From assembly GCA_032250905.1 (NCBI GenBank), contig JAVVEQ010000019.1, positions 1 through 54,849 of the forward strand: DNA of 54,849 nt, given 5' to 3'. Positions 8,985 through 18,345 of this stretch are shown here, in pieces; the first letter of the stretch is position 1; every line of letters starts with the position of its first letter. Below the pieces are notes generated by a model. That model saw only the letters and a list, made by a program, of their open reading frames with translations. It ran no database searches and was not told the DNA's origin. The position numbers and the translations under genes were made by a program. The stretch is from Desulfotignum sp032250905 (GTDB lineage Bacteria > Desulfobacterota > Desulfobacteria > Desulfobacterales > Desulfobacteraceae).

Positions 8985-9518
8985 TCAATTTTTCTGGGCG
9001 GTCACCGCATTGTATTTTTCAATGACGGTGTCTGTGATATCCACCTGTTCCGGGATGTAGATCACACCGGCATTCTTTTTTTCTATGATCAGGGTGTACT
9101 TTTCTTTTTTTCCCAGGTCATTGGCAATATCATACACCGCTTTCTGCATGTCATTGATCATTCTGATTTCCATATTTTTTAATTCATTGGCATAATCCTG
9201 CTGCATGATTTTGAAATCTTCAATCTGATTTCTGAATTCCCGTTCCCGTTCCCGTTTTTTTTCATCACTGAGGACCAGCGCTTCCTTTTCAAAAGACGCA
9301 CCGATTTCATCCAGTTGCTGTTTTTCTCTTTCCAGCTTATCTTTAAGTTCCGTTCCCCGGGTGTTGAGACGTTTCTGATTCATTTTGCCGGCACTGGATT
9401 CCTTCATTACTTTTTCAAAATCGATAACGCCGATTTTGACTGAATCTGCACTGTATGCTGCCGGCACCAGCCCGATGATCGACAACCATATAATCGTTGC
9501 AAAAAAAAGTTGTTTCAT
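8985..9518 (-). CDS. skp: OmpH/Skp family periplasmic chaperone
   Basis: A 177-residue periplasmic holdase for unfolded outer-membrane proteins. It has an N-terminal signal peptide (MKQLFFATIIWLSIIGLV, cleavage near AAYSA-DSV), the family start VKIGVIDFEKVMKES, a long charged coiled coil (KLEREKQQLDEIGASFEKEA), and the end of the small beta core. The ATG at 9518 has GGAGGAACGC directly upstream, so the longer open frame to 9734, inside bamA, is rejected. It sits directly downstream of bamA, its functional partner. Confidence 0.92.
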   Translation of the reverse strand: MKQLFFATIIWLSIIGLVPAAYSADSVKIGVIDFEKVMKESSAGKMNQKRLNTRGTELKDKLEREKQQLDEIGASFEKEALVLSDEKKREREREFRNQIEDFKIMQQDYANELKNMEIRMINDMQKAVYDIANDLGKKEKYTLIIEKKNAGVIYIPEQVDITDTVIEKYNAVTAQKN

Positions 9519-9540
9519 GCGTTCCTCCAAAAATTCATAA

Positions 9541-12177
9541 TTAGAAAAATGCGCCAATGGAAAAATCAAATTGGCCATCTCCGGTTTTGTATTCATCCTG
9601 GCCTTCCACCACAATCCCATAGGCCAGACGGATGGGTCCCATGGGCGAATTCCACCGCAGTTCAAATCCGGCCGAGGAATATTGTCTGGCCAGATCGATA
9701 CTTTCACTGGTTCGATAGACATCTCCCCGGTCATAGAACAGCACTCCGGCCACCCCTTGTTCTTCCTGGAGCGGAAAAATCAATTCAAAATTGAATTGAA
9801 GGAATTTTTCACCCCCCCGCAGGATAGCCTGATCGGGACCACTGGTGTTGATATCGTATTTATCAAATCCTCGAACGGAATTGATCCCTCCCAGATAAAA
9901 TCGTTCCCAGTCAATATCGATCTGTCCGTTGGTGCGGTCATCCAGATACCCCCCTTCCACATGAAATCCCCCGGTGAATTTCCAGAAAAGCGGCAGCCAG
10001 AAGCCTCCTTCGGCCAGATACCTTGTGTAATCGATATCTCCGCCCATGAACTCTCCGGCGTATTGCACCGATACCTTGCTGAAAATACCTTCCGTAGGCA
10101 GAAAATAATGGTTTCTGGAGTCATAGCTGATATACGGCTTGATGCTGGCAGTGAAAAAATCACCTTCTGTCACACTGGTAAATTGCGTTTCAACGTTTTC
10201 AACCTCAAAATCTTCCACATTGTATTCCACACCGATGGTGGTGTAGTCCCATAACCGTCTGTAGGAAGATCGGAGCGTCAAACCAATGGCATTGCGTTCA
10301 TAATATTCGAATTCCTTTTCCAGTTTATAGATATTGAATCCGGCTGAAATCGGCTTGTCAAAAATCCAGGGTTCAGTGAACCCAAGATCATACAACCCGG
10401 TCTCTCCCGAGATTCTTCCCAGAATTTTCAAGTTCTGCCCCCGGCCGAACAGGTTGCGTTCTTCCAGAGAGACCTGGCCGAAAGGACCGTCATCCGTGGA
10501 AAATCCCCCTCCAAAAGAGAAGTTGCCCGTGGGTTTTTCCTCGACCTTGACTTCCAGGTCCCGCTGGTTGGGTTCATCCGTCGGAACAGGGTTGATCTCC
10601 ACCGACTGAAAATAGTCTTTGTATGCCAGGTTCCGGTAGGAACGCTGAATCCCTTTCATGGAAAATTTGCCCTGCTCTTCCACGGCCAGTTCCCGCCGGA
10701 TGACTTTATCCCTGGTTTTTTTGTTTCCGGTGATAAGTATCCGGTTAAAATAGACGGGGTCGCCCTTCACGATGTTGTAGGTAATGTCCACGATATGCCG
10801 GGTATCATCGGTTTGCACCCGCGGGGAGACTTTAACATTGGCATATCCCAGGTTGGAATAAAAGTCATTGAGACCCAGCATGTCCTTGCGAATCAGTTCC
10901 CGGTTGTACAGATCTGCTTCCTTGACCTGGAGTTTCTCAAACAGGTCGGATTTAGAAGTCAGAATATCCCCGGTAATGTCCACGTTTCCGGTTTTGTACT
11001 GTTCTCCCTCATCGATCCTGAAACTGATGGTGATGCTTTCTTCCCCCATGTCGATCTTCGGATCCGATACCTTGACATTGATGAATCCGTTGTTTTTATA
11101 CAGAGACTCGATGCGAAGCACATCATTTGTCAGCTCGCTTTCATTCAGATCCCCGGAAGAGGTGATAAACGACCAGAACCCTTTTTCTCTGGTCTGAATC
11201 GTTTTTTTCAGTTTTTTGTCATTGAAATGGGTATTTCCTTCAAATACGATGGATTCAATTTTGATTTTTTCCCCCTCTTCGATAACGAACACGATATCCG
11301 CCTGATTGCTGTCCAGAGGGGTAATCTCATAATGAACCTCGCAGTTGTGGTAATTTTTTTCCATATACAGACGGTTTATTTTTTCGACGTCCGCATTGAT
11401 TTTATACACATTGAGGATGGATCCGGTGCTGGTATCCACCACGGCAGCCAGTTCATCATCTTTGTAAACACGGTTCCCGGAAAATTTGATGTTTCTGACA
11501 CTGGGTTTTTCCGTGACACTGAAAACAATTTCAACCCCCTGGTCCAGGTCATTTTTCTTGACCACCACATCATCAAAAAAACCCATTTTATAGATCTGTT
11601 CCAGGTCTTTGGACAATTTATCCTGATTCATGATGTCACCCGGGCTTGAGGAAATCACCCGCAGGACAGCATCGGTATCCACCCGGCGGTTACCGGCAAC
11701 TGAAATGGTGGTAATGATGCGTTTTTCAAACAGTTCACCGATAATTGCCCGGGTCAGTTGACCCGTTGCTGCATGCAGTTCTTCCAGTGAATTCGATTGA
11801 GAATAAAAGGGTTGCGGGGGGCCTGGATTATAAATGGGATACATATGGGCATCGATGCTGATTCCGGTGCCGGCAATAAATATGTTTCCGGTGATGATGT
11901 GGTCCACGCCCAGGCGAATCCCTTCCTGCCTGAATCTGGCGTCGTCCCAGGTTTCCGTATTCATGAATTCGGAAACATACACCACCCGGGTGCCTTCCTT
12001 TTCCAGACTGTTTCCAATCATCCGGGGAACAGTTCTGCCAAGCGGCTCATGGGACCCTGACGCCTGAACGGAAAAAGGAAATACAGCGACACTGACCGTC
12101 TGTTCTGCATACAGATTTGTCATCAGCCCGCACAATACTATCCATATCAGCGCTGCGTTGATCAAATATCTCTTCAT
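9541..12177 (-). CDS. bamA: Outer membrane protein assembly factor BamA with extra N-terminal domain
   Basis: Central subunit that inserts beta-barrel proteins into the outer membrane. The 878-residue precursor has a signal peptide (MKRYLINAALIWIVLCGLM, cleavage near NLYAEQ). An unusual extra domain of about 130 residues follows, which resembles TolB-N/CsgG-type folds (SVAVFPFSVQASG; LGVDHIITGNIF). Five POTRA repeats begin near ITTISVAGNRRVDTD, and the C-terminal barrel contains the conserved GGINSVRGFDKYD loop and ends SIGAFF. Most BamA proteins are near 800 residues, so the length fits the extra domain. The ATG at 12177 follows AGGGA and lies just behind the lolD stop. Confidence 0.94.
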   Translation of the reverse strand: MKRYLINAALIWIVLCGLMTNLYAEQTVSVAVFPFSVQASGSHEPLGRTVPRMIGNSLEKEGTRVVYVSEFMNTETWDDARFRQEGIRLGVDHIITGNIFIAGTGISIDAHMYPIYNPGPPQPFYSQSNSLEELHAATGQLTRAIIGELFEKRIITTISVAGNRRVDTDAVLRVISSSPGDIMNQDKLSKDLEQIYKMGFFDDVVVKKNDLDQGVEIVFSVTEKPSVRNIKFSGNRVYKDDELAAVVDTSTGSILNVYKINADVEKINRLYMEKNYHNCEVHYEITPLDSNQADIVFVIEEGEKIKIESIVFEGNTHFNDKKLKKTIQTREKGFWSFITSSGDLNESELTNDVLRIESLYKNNGFINVKVSDPKIDMGEESITISFRIDEGEQYKTGNVDITGDILTSKSDLFEKLQVKEADLYNRELIRKDMLGLNDFYSNLGYANVKVSPRVQTDDTRHIVDITYNIVKGDPVYFNRILITGNKKTRDKVIRRELAVEEQGKFSMKGIQRSYRNLAYKDYFQSVEINPVPTDEPNQRDLEVKVEEKPTGNFSFGGGFSTDDGPFGQVSLEERNLFGRGQNLKILGRISGETGLYDLGFTEPWIFDKPISAGFNIYKLEKEFEYYERNAIGLTLRSSYRRLWDYTTIGVEYNVEDFEVENVETQFTSVTEGDFFTASIKPYISYDSRNHYFLPTEGIFSKVSVQYAGEFMGGDIDYTRYLAEGGFWLPLFWKFTGGFHVEGGYLDDRTNGQIDIDWERFYLGGINSVRGFDKYDINTSGPDQAILRGGEKFLQFNFELIFPLQEEQGVAGVLFYDRGDVYRTSESIDLARQYSSAGFELRWNSPMGPIRLAYGIVVEGQDEYKTGDGQFDFSIGAFF

Positions 12178-12178
12178 A

Positions 12179-12880
12179 TCAGTCCCTTTCATATGCCGGT
12201 ACAATTTTTCCATTTTGGATCGTTACCATTTTTTCCATCATATGGGCCAGTTTCATGTTATGGGTTACCACGATCACGGTCATTCCCAGTTCTTTGTTCA
12301 ATTCAGTGATCAGTGAATGAATACTGTCTGCATTTTTTTCGTCCAGGTTGCCGGTAGGTTCATCCGCCAGGAGCATATCCGGTTTCATCACCAGTGCCCT
12401 GGCTATGGCGACCCGTTGCTGTTCTCCACCGGAAAGGTCTTCAACACGATGGTGAATACGACCTGCCAACCCTACCCTTTCAAGCATATTTACAGCCAGG
12501 TATTCAACCTTTTTTTTTGGTTTTCGGGCAATGAGTCCCGGAATCATCACATTCTCCAAAGCGGTAAATCCCTGAAGCAGGTAATGAAACTGGAACACAA
12601 ATCCGATCCGTTCGTTTCTGAATGTGGCCAGCTGCGTTTCTTTGAGGGAGAGCAGATTTTGGCCCTGATACAGGACTTCGCCTTCATTCGGCCGATCCAG
12701 GGTACCGATGATATTGAGCAATGTGGATTTACCGATACCCGAGGCCCCGACCACAGCCGCTGTTATTCCCTGAGCAATCGAAAAATCTGAAGTATCCAGG
12801 ATATCAATCACATCCGGCGGCGTGCCGAATGTTTTGGTGATCCGGGTCAGGCGCATGAGATCAGAACCGGGCTTATCCAT
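12179..12880 (-). CDS. lolD: Lipoprotein-releasing system ATP-binding protein LolD
   Basis: ATPase of the LolCDE-type transporter that extracts lipoproteins from the inner membrane. The 233-residue protein has Walker A GASGIGKSTLLN, Q-loop FVFQFHYLLQGF, signature LSGGEQQRVAIARAL, Walker B LLADEPTGNLD and the switch His in VVTHNMK. Its start overlaps lolC by 8 bases. MacB-type ATPases share these motifs; pairing with the LolC-type permease and bamA decides the call. Confidence 0.93.
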   Translation of the reverse strand: MDKPGSDLMRLTRITKTFGTPPDVIDILDTSDFSIAQGITAAVVGASGIGKSTLLNIIGTLDRPNEGEVLYQGQNLLSLKETQLATFRNERIGFVFQFHYLLQGFTALENVMIPGLIARKPKKKVEYLAVNMLERVGLAGRIHHRVEDLSGGEQQRVAIARALVMKPDMLLADEPTGNLDEKNADSIHSLITELNKELGMTVIVVTHNMKLAHMMEKMVTIQNGKIVPAYERD

Positions 12881-14099
12881 ATCGAATGGCCTCCAGCGGG
12901 TCCATGTTCGATGCCTTCCATGACGGATACAGGGTGGAGATAAAGCAGATGATCACTGCGCTCACAGAAATGACCAGCACATCCATGGGGTCCAGCTGAA
13001 CCGGCAGCGTGGAAAACGGATAGGCCTCGGGAAGCCGGATAAAATCATACCGCTTGAGCAGCACACAGATACCGATGCCGGAGGCGGTACCCAGAAGCGT
13101 GCCGGTCATGCCGATGAACAGCCCCTTGAAAATGAATATTTTACGGATCATCCGGTGGGTGGCGCCCATGGCTTTGAGCACGGCAATGTCTTTTGTTTTT
13201 TCCATCACCAGCATGATCAGGGCGGATGCAATGTTAAATGCCGCCACCAGTATAATCAGGGTCAGGATGATGAACATGGCGGTTTTCTCTAATTTCAATG
13301 CGGAAAAAAGACTGTGGTTGATTTCCATCCAGTCACGGATATAGAACGGATGGTGTTCCAGATGGCTCAGTATGTTTTTCCGGATCTCCCTGACCTTGAA
13401 AATGTCATCCACCCAGATGCCGATGGCGGAAATTTTGTCTTTGTCTCCTGTCAAAGACTGGGCATGGTCCAGATGCACATAGGCCAGCATGCTGTCGTAT
13501 TCGGAGATGCCCGATGAAAAAGTCCCCTGCACCACAAACTGCTTCATCGCAGGAATCTGCCCCATGGGAGAAATCACAGACCTTGTGGACATGAGAATGA
13601 TCGTATCTCCGGTCGCAGCGCCCACGGCCCGGGCCAGTTCTTTTCCCAGAATGATGCCCGGAAGGTTGCCGGAGTCTTTTTGAACCGTCAGGGCTTTTTT
13701 TAAAGCGGGTTCATCAAATCCTTGAATCAAAGAGGCACTGTTGTCAGGCTCAATGCCGCGGACCATGACCCCGGACATGGTGTGGCGGGTTCGGATTATG
13801 GCCTGGGCAAACAGAATGGGGGAAACGTCTTTGATCCGGGATTCGACGGGAATTTTCTGAATCACGGTATCATAATTCGCAAAGGGGCCGTTGTAATTCA
13901 TAATCAGAATATGGGGCTCCAGGCCCAGTATCCGACGTCTGAATTCGGTTTCCGCCCCGTTCATGACCGCTATGACCACCACCAGGGCCATCACCCCCAC
14001 CATCACCCCGGCCACTGAAAGAAAGGTGATCAGAGAGATGAATCCTTCTTTCCGTTTGGCCTTGAGGTAACGCCGGGCTATGAAGAGTTCCACGGCCAT
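12873..14099 (-). CDS. lolC: Lipoprotein-releasing ABC transporter permease LolC/LolE
   Basis: A 408-residue inner-membrane permease with the LolC/E layout. It has one N-terminal membrane segment (FISLITFLSVAGVMVGVMAL), a large periplasmic domain (about 50-265), and three C-terminal membrane segments with the FtsX-like stretch (IAVLKAMGATHRMIRKIF). It ends SNMDPLEAIRYG, the usual family ending. Only one permease gene is present beside lolD, so the transporter is probably a homodimer, as described for LolF-type systems; whether LolC, LolE or LolF is the best name is uncertain. Confidence 0.9.
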   Translation of the reverse strand: MAVELFIARRYLKAKRKEGFISLITFLSVAGVMVGVMALVVVIAVMNGAETEFRRRILGLEPHILIMNYNGPFANYDTVIQKIPVESRIKDVSPILFAQAIIRTRHTMSGVMVRGIEPDNSASLIQGFDEPALKKALTVQKDSGNLPGIILGKELARAVGAATGDTIILMSTRSVISPMGQIPAMKQFVVQGTFSSGISEYDSMLAYVHLDHAQSLTGDKDKISAIGIWVDDIFKVREIRKNILSHLEHHPFYIRDWMEINHSLFSALKLEKTAMFIILTLIILVAAFNIASALIMLVMEKTKDIAVLKAMGATHRMIRKIFIFKGLFIGMTGTLLGTASGIGICVLLKRYDFIRLPEAYPFSTLPVQLDPMDVLVISVSAVIICFISTLYPSWKASNMDPLEAIRYG

Positions 14100-14105
14100 G
14101 GATGA

Positions 14106-15584
14106 TCAGCTGCTGTGCTTCATGTGAGGAAAAAGGATCACCTCTCGAATGGAGGCGGCATTGGTGAGCAGCATCACCAGGCGGTCGATGCCGATACCCT
14201 CTCCGGCTGTCGGTGGCATCCCGTATTCCAGGGCTTCCACATAATCCGAATCCATGATGTGAGCCTCTTCGTTTCCTTCATCCCGCTGGCGCACCTGCAT
14301 GAGAAACCGGTTGTACTGATCTTCCGGATCATTGATTTCGGAAAACCCGTTGGCAATCTCCCGGCCGGCAATGAACAGTTCAAACCGGTCGGTCAGTTTT
14401 GGATCGGTTTCGCTTCTTCTGGATAACGGAGAGACCTCCACCGGATATCCGGTGATAAACGTCGGCTGAATCAGTCTGGGTTCCACCAGTACATCAAACA
14501 GCTTGGTCAGTATTTTGCCGTGACTTTCGGTTTTGGTAATCTGAATCTGCCGGTCCCCGGCAAAGGCCAGCAGCGCCTGAGTGTCATTCACGATTTCCGG
14601 ATCAATGCCGCCGATGGACGACAAAGAGTCTATCATGGCAATTCGCTGCCACCCGGATTTAAAGTCAATGGTATGGCCCTGATAATCGATGACGGTGTTG
14701 CCGGCGATGGATTCGACAATAAAGGCAAACATCTCTTCGGTCAATGCCATCAAGTCCTGATAATCCGCATAGGCCTGGTAAAATTCAACCATGGTGAACT
14801 CCGGGTTATGCCGGGTGGACACGCCTTCGTTTCTGAAGTTGCGGTTGATCTCAAATACCTTTTCAAATCCCCCCACCACCAGACGCTTCAGATAAAGTTC
14901 CGGGGCAATGCGCAAATACAGCTCCATTCCCAGTGCGTTGTGCCAGGTTTTGAAGGGTGTGGCCTCAGCCCCGCCGGGTAACGGCTGCATCATGGGGGTT
15001 TCCACTTCCATATACCCGTGGTCTTCAAAAAACCGGCGCATGAGCGATACGACGCTGCTTCGAGTGATGAAAATGTTTCGGGTGTCCTCGTTCATGATCA
15101 GGTCCAGATACCTTTGGCGATACCGTTTCTCCGGATCCTTGATACCATGAAATTTTTCAGGCAGCGGCCGCAATGCTTTGGACAGTAACCGGAAATCCGT
15201 TGCCAGAATGGTCCATTCACCGGTTTTCGTCTGAAACAGCGGACCGGTGACACCGATAAAATCCCCGATGTCCAGTTTTTTGAACAGATCGTAGGTGTCA
15301 TCCCCGATTTTGTTTTTTTGAATGTATACCTGCATCTGGTCTGATCCGTCCTTGAACCGGACAAAAGAGGATTTCCCCATCTTGTTGATGGCCATCATCC
15401 GGCCGGCCAGATTGAATGCCCGGCCGTCCTGGCCCAGAGATGACGGGGCCGTCTCTATAATGTGCCGCAGTTGTGACACTGTGCAGGAGACCTTGAAGTC
15501 ATTGGGATAAAGGGGAATACCCTTTTCCCTGATAGCGGTTATTTTTTCTTTTCTGGCCTGGATGACCCGGGTGTCTTTATCCAT
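14106..15584 (-). CDS. lysS: Lysine--tRNA ligase (class II)
   Basis: Charges tRNA-Lys. The 492-residue protein has an N-terminal OB-fold anticodon-binding domain (about 55-160), then the class II core with motif 2 (FRNEGVSTRHNPEFTMVEFY) and motif 3 (GEGIGIDRLVMLL). The ATG at 15584 was chosen because the extra 18 residues of the open frame from 15638 (MCFINLKLEKK) have no family counterpart. The ribosome binding site is weak. It is first in the lol-bam-lpx operon; a 6-base gap separates it from lolC. Confidence 0.94.
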   Translation of the reverse strand: MDKDTRVIQARKEKITAIREKGIPLYPNDFKVSCTVSQLRHIIETAPSSLGQDGRAFNLAGRMMAINKMGKSSFVRFKDGSDQMQVYIQKNKIGDDTYDLFKKLDIGDFIGVTGPLFQTKTGEWTILATDFRLLSKALRPLPEKFHGIKDPEKRYRQRYLDLIMNEDTRNIFITRSSVVSLMRRFFEDHGYMEVETPMMQPLPGGAEATPFKTWHNALGMELYLRIAPELYLKRLVVGGFEKVFEINRNFRNEGVSTRHNPEFTMVEFYQAYADYQDLMALTEEMFAFIVESIAGNTVIDYQGHTIDFKSGWQRIAMIDSLSSIGGIDPEIVNDTQALLAFAGDRQIQITKTESHGKILTKLFDVLVEPRLIQPTFITGYPVEVSPLSRRSETDPKLTDRFELFIAGREIANGFSEINDPEDQYNRFLMQVRQRDEGNEEAHIMDSDYVEALEYGMPPTAGEGIGIDRLVMLLTNAASIREVILFPHMKHSS

Positions 15585-15639
15585 GAGTCTATTGTTTCCG
15601 TTATGTTTTTTTTCGAGTTTCAAATTGATAAAACACAAT

Positions 15640-15669
15640 TAAATAGCCTGTTTGGCAAATGATTGTCAA
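15640..15669 (-). promoter_or_regulatory. Candidate promoter for the lysS-lol-bam-lpx operon
   Basis: On the minus strand TTGACA (15664-15669) is followed after 18 bases by TATTTA (15640-15645). It lies in the gap ahead of lysS and its -35 overlaps the stop region of the histidine kinase gene. The perfect -35 and the position support it; the -10 is weak. Confidence 0.4.
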
Positions 15670-16961
15670 GCGGTTGTTTGATCATGCACTGGTTTTGCCG
15701 GTTTGAATATGATGGTGAAAAGGGTCCCTTTTCCGGGAATGGAGTCAAAATCGATCAGCCCGTCATAGGTTTCAATGAGCCGGTGAATAATGGACAGTCC
15801 CAGTCCCGTGCCTTCGGGTTTGGTGGTAAAAAAAGGATCGAAAATATGGCGGGCATCGCCAGGGTCGATTCCCTGCCCATTGTCTTCGATGGTCAGATAG
15901 ATCCGATTGTTCCGCGGGGATGTCAGGGTGATGACGATTTTCCCTTTTTCTGAAATGGCCTGGGCCGCATTTTTAATCAGATTCCAGAGAATCTGCTGAA
16001 GATGCACCGGATCGATAAAAACATGAAAACCCTCGTCCAGGCGGGTGATGATTTGAATTCTGTTTTTGAATTCTTCGGTATTTAAAAACAGGGACACCAC
16101 GTCCATGACTGCCTGATGAATCTTCACCGGCACGGCATTGGCTTTACCGGGCTTGGCAAACAATCGAATTTCATTGACAATGGTGTTCAACCGATCGGTT
16201 TCCCGCAGGATAATTTTCATGAGCCGGTCTTCCCGGCTGCCGGGGGTGGTATCTTCTCTGAGCAACTGTATGGATCCGGCCAGGGATGCCAGCGGGTTTT
16301 TGATTTCATGGGCAATTCCGGAAATCATTTCATCCATGGCTTCCATTTTTTCCACCCGCTGGTAATGGGCCTGGGCGATTTTTAAGTCCTGACGGGCCCG
16401 TCTCAGCTGTCTGGCAAGGACGCTGCTCAATAATCCCACGGCCAGACACGCGGACATGAGTATGATGATCCGGTAAAAGACGAGACTGGGTTCCAGGGAG
16501 GCAGTGGCCGTGTGCTGGTCCGAAAAAGTCGGAATGATTTCAAAGTATTCCAGAACGATCAACAGGCCGTAATGAATGCTGGAGATGCCGGCAATGATGA
16601 TACTCCCATGCTGAAGCACCAGCATGGCCCCGTAGATGATGACCAGTAAGTACAAAAATGTGAAAATGGAATCCAGACTGCCGGTCACATAGATGATCAC
16701 GGTGATTGTAAAAATGTCCGCCAGTATCTGTGTATAGGCCAGTGCCAGCTGATTTTTACCGTGCTTGAGCCACAATCCGTATCCTACGGACAGCACCAGC
16801 ACGGCGGCGGCCAGATAATACAGTGTCACAAACGGCTGGGATAAAAAGGACAGGTTTTCACCGGTGGAAAACACCAGGCTGGAAAAAATCAATACAACAC
16901 AGAAAATGACCCGGGCCAGAACAATCCATTTAAGCGGCTGGCTCCTGTCTGATGAATCCAT
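15666..16961 (-). CDS. PilS-like membrane sensor histidine kinase
   Basis: A 431-residue kinase of the NtrB/PilS type. Residues ~10-190 hold about six hydrophobic segments without a periplasmic sensor domain. The HisKA box is ISGIAHEIKNPLASLAG with the phospho-acceptor at about His218; the ATPase part has N box LWNLIKNAAQAI, G1 DNGQGIDP and G2 GTGLGLSI. It follows pilC by 22 bases. PilS kinases control pilin transcription through PilR, but no PilR-type response regulator is in the window, so the partner is unknown. The start is uncertain: ATG at 16961 lacks a clear ribosome binding site, and an in-frame start at 17042 would overlap pilC. Confidence 0.82.
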   Translation of the reverse strand: MDSSDRSQPLKWIVLARVIFCVVLIFSSLVFSTGENLSFLSQPFVTLYYLAAAVLVLSVGYGLWLKHGKNQLALAYTQILADIFTITVIIYVTGSLDSIFTFLYLLVIIYGAMLVLQHGSIIIAGISSIHYGLLIVLEYFEIIPTFSDQHTATASLEPSLVFYRIIILMSACLAVGLLSSVLARQLRRARQDLKIAQAHYQRVEKMEAMDEMISGIAHEIKNPLASLAGSIQLLREDTTPGSREDRLMKIILRETDRLNTIVNEIRLFAKPGKANAVPVKIHQAVMDVVSLFLNTEEFKNRIQIITRLDEGFHVFIDPVHLQQILWNLIKNAAQAISEKGKIVITLTSPRNNRIYLTIEDNGQGIDPGDARHIFDPFFTTKPEGTGLGLSIIHRLIETYDGLIDFDSIPGKGTLFTIIFKPAKPVHDQTTA

Positions 16962-16983
16962 AAAGGGATCGGCGGGTATCAAT

Positions 16984-18195
16984 CTATCCAATGCTGCCTG
17001 CCATGGTAAAAATGGGAAGATACATGGCAATGACCAGTCCACCGACTATGACACCCAGAAAAACCAGCATAAACGGCTCGATCATGTCCGTGAGGTTTTT
17101 TACGGCCTGGTCGACTTCATCGTCATAAAAATCGGCTATTTTTTCCAGCATGGTATCCAGGGCCCCGGTGGATTCCCCTACTGAAATCATGGAGCAGACC
17201 ATGGAGGGAAACACCCCGCTTTCCAACAACGGGTCAGCCATGGAACGGCCTTCGGCAATACCTGATTTAACATCCTGGATCGCAAATTCCACAATTTTAT
17301 TACCTGCGGTTTTGCCCACGATGTCCAGGGCTTCGAGAATAGACACGCCCGATGAGATCATGGTGCTGGTTGTGCGTGTGAATTTGGCCACCGCCACTTT
17401 GCGGATCAGGATGCCGATGACCGGCAGGCGAAGAAACAGGTCATCCATGATCAAACGTCCTTTTTTTGTTTTATAGAACCGCCGGACAACAATCACGGTC
17501 AGGATCAGTCCGCCAAAGATATATCCGATATTGGCCACCACGAAATTGCTCATCGCCACCACCATCAGGGTTGGGCCCGGAAGCGCCGATCCCATGCTGG
17601 CAAACATCTCTTCGAACACGGGAATCACGAACACCAGGATGATTCCCACCACAAGAATGGCAACGATAATCGTGATGATGGGATAGGTCATGGCGCCCCG
17701 GACCTGTTTTTTGAGCCGGGCCATTTTTTCCATGTATGCGGACAGGCGGGCGAGAATGACATCCAGGATACCGCCGGCCTCGGCTGCGGCAATCATGTTG
17801 ACAAACAGTTCATTGAAATCAGATGGGAATTTTTTCAATGCATCGGCAAAGGTTTCTCCGGATTCCACAGATTCCTTGATTTTTTTCAGATGTTTTTTAA
17901 AGGTCGGATTTTTCTGTTGCGCATGGAGGATTTCCAGGCACTGGAGCAGGGGCAGCCCGGCATCAATCATGGTGGAAAACTGTCTGGCAAAGATGATAAC
18001 ATCACGCTCCTTGACCCTGGGTTGCAGAAACTGGATATTTTCTAACAGGTCCTTGGGTTTTTTCCTGATTCTTCCCGGAGTGATTTTTCGTCTGACCAGA
18101 AGATTGCGAATCTGTTCCGGGGTTTCAGCCTCCATCTCTCCCTTGACGGATCTTCCTTTGGGGTTCTTACCTTTCCACAGATAAACAGCCGGCAT
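16984..18195 (-). CDS. pilC: Type IV pilus / type II secretion inner-membrane platform protein PilC (GspF family)
   Basis: A 403-residue GspF-family protein: N-terminal MPAVYLWKGKNPKGRSVKGEME, two cytoplasmic four-helix GspF domains (about 70-190 and 270-395, each with FARQFSTMIDAGLPLLQCLE-like or FTRTTSTMISSGVSILEALD), and three membrane segments. The ATG at 18195 is preceded by GAGGAAATGCT. The platform protein works with PilB/PilT-type ATPases, none of which is in this window. The adjacent PilS-like kinase favours type IV pili over type II secretion. Confidence 0.9.
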   Translation of the reverse strand: MPAVYLWKGKNPKGRSVKGEMEAETPEQIRNLLVRRKITPGRIRKKPKDLLENIQFLQPRVKERDVIIFARQFSTMIDAGLPLLQCLEILHAQQKNPTFKKHLKKIKESVESGETFADALKKFPSDFNELFVNMIAAAEAGGILDVILARLSAYMEKMARLKKQVRGAMTYPIITIIVAILVVGIILVFVIPVFEEMFASMGSALPGPTLMVVAMSNFVVANIGYIFGGLILTVIVVRRFYKTKKGRLIMDDLFLRLPVIGILIRKVAVAKFTRTTSTMISSGVSILEALDIVGKTAGNKIVEFAIQDVKSGIAEGRSMADPLLESGVFPSMVCSMISVGESTGALDTMLEKIADFYDDEVDQAVKNLTDMIEPFMLVFLGVIVGGLVIAMYLPIFTMAGSIG

Positions 18196-18282
18196 AGCAT
18201 TTCCTCATCAGGGGTTGATCCGCGGGCCGGGACCGGATGGCCGGGCCGGCAGCCGATGAATTTCAACCGGGGGTCATTCAAT

Positions 18283-18311
18283 TTGTAAATTCCATTGAGA
18301 TAGTCTATATA
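18283..18311 (+). promoter_or_regulatory. Candidate promoter for the DHH/CBS/tRNA nucleotidyltransferase gene
   Basis: TTGTAA (18283-18288), 17 bases, TATATA (18306-18311), in the 150-base gap between divergent pilC and the DHH-fusion gene, 35 bases ahead of the GTG start. Confidence 0.42.
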
Positions 18312-18345
18312 ACATTCGATATTCAATCTCAACAGGAGTTGTGAC

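Noticed and set aside
8985..9734. Longer version of skp beginning inside bamA
   Set aside because: The first 72 residues are encoded opposite no signal peptide and overlap the BamA barrel; GGAGGAACGC and a signal peptide mark the ATG at 9518.
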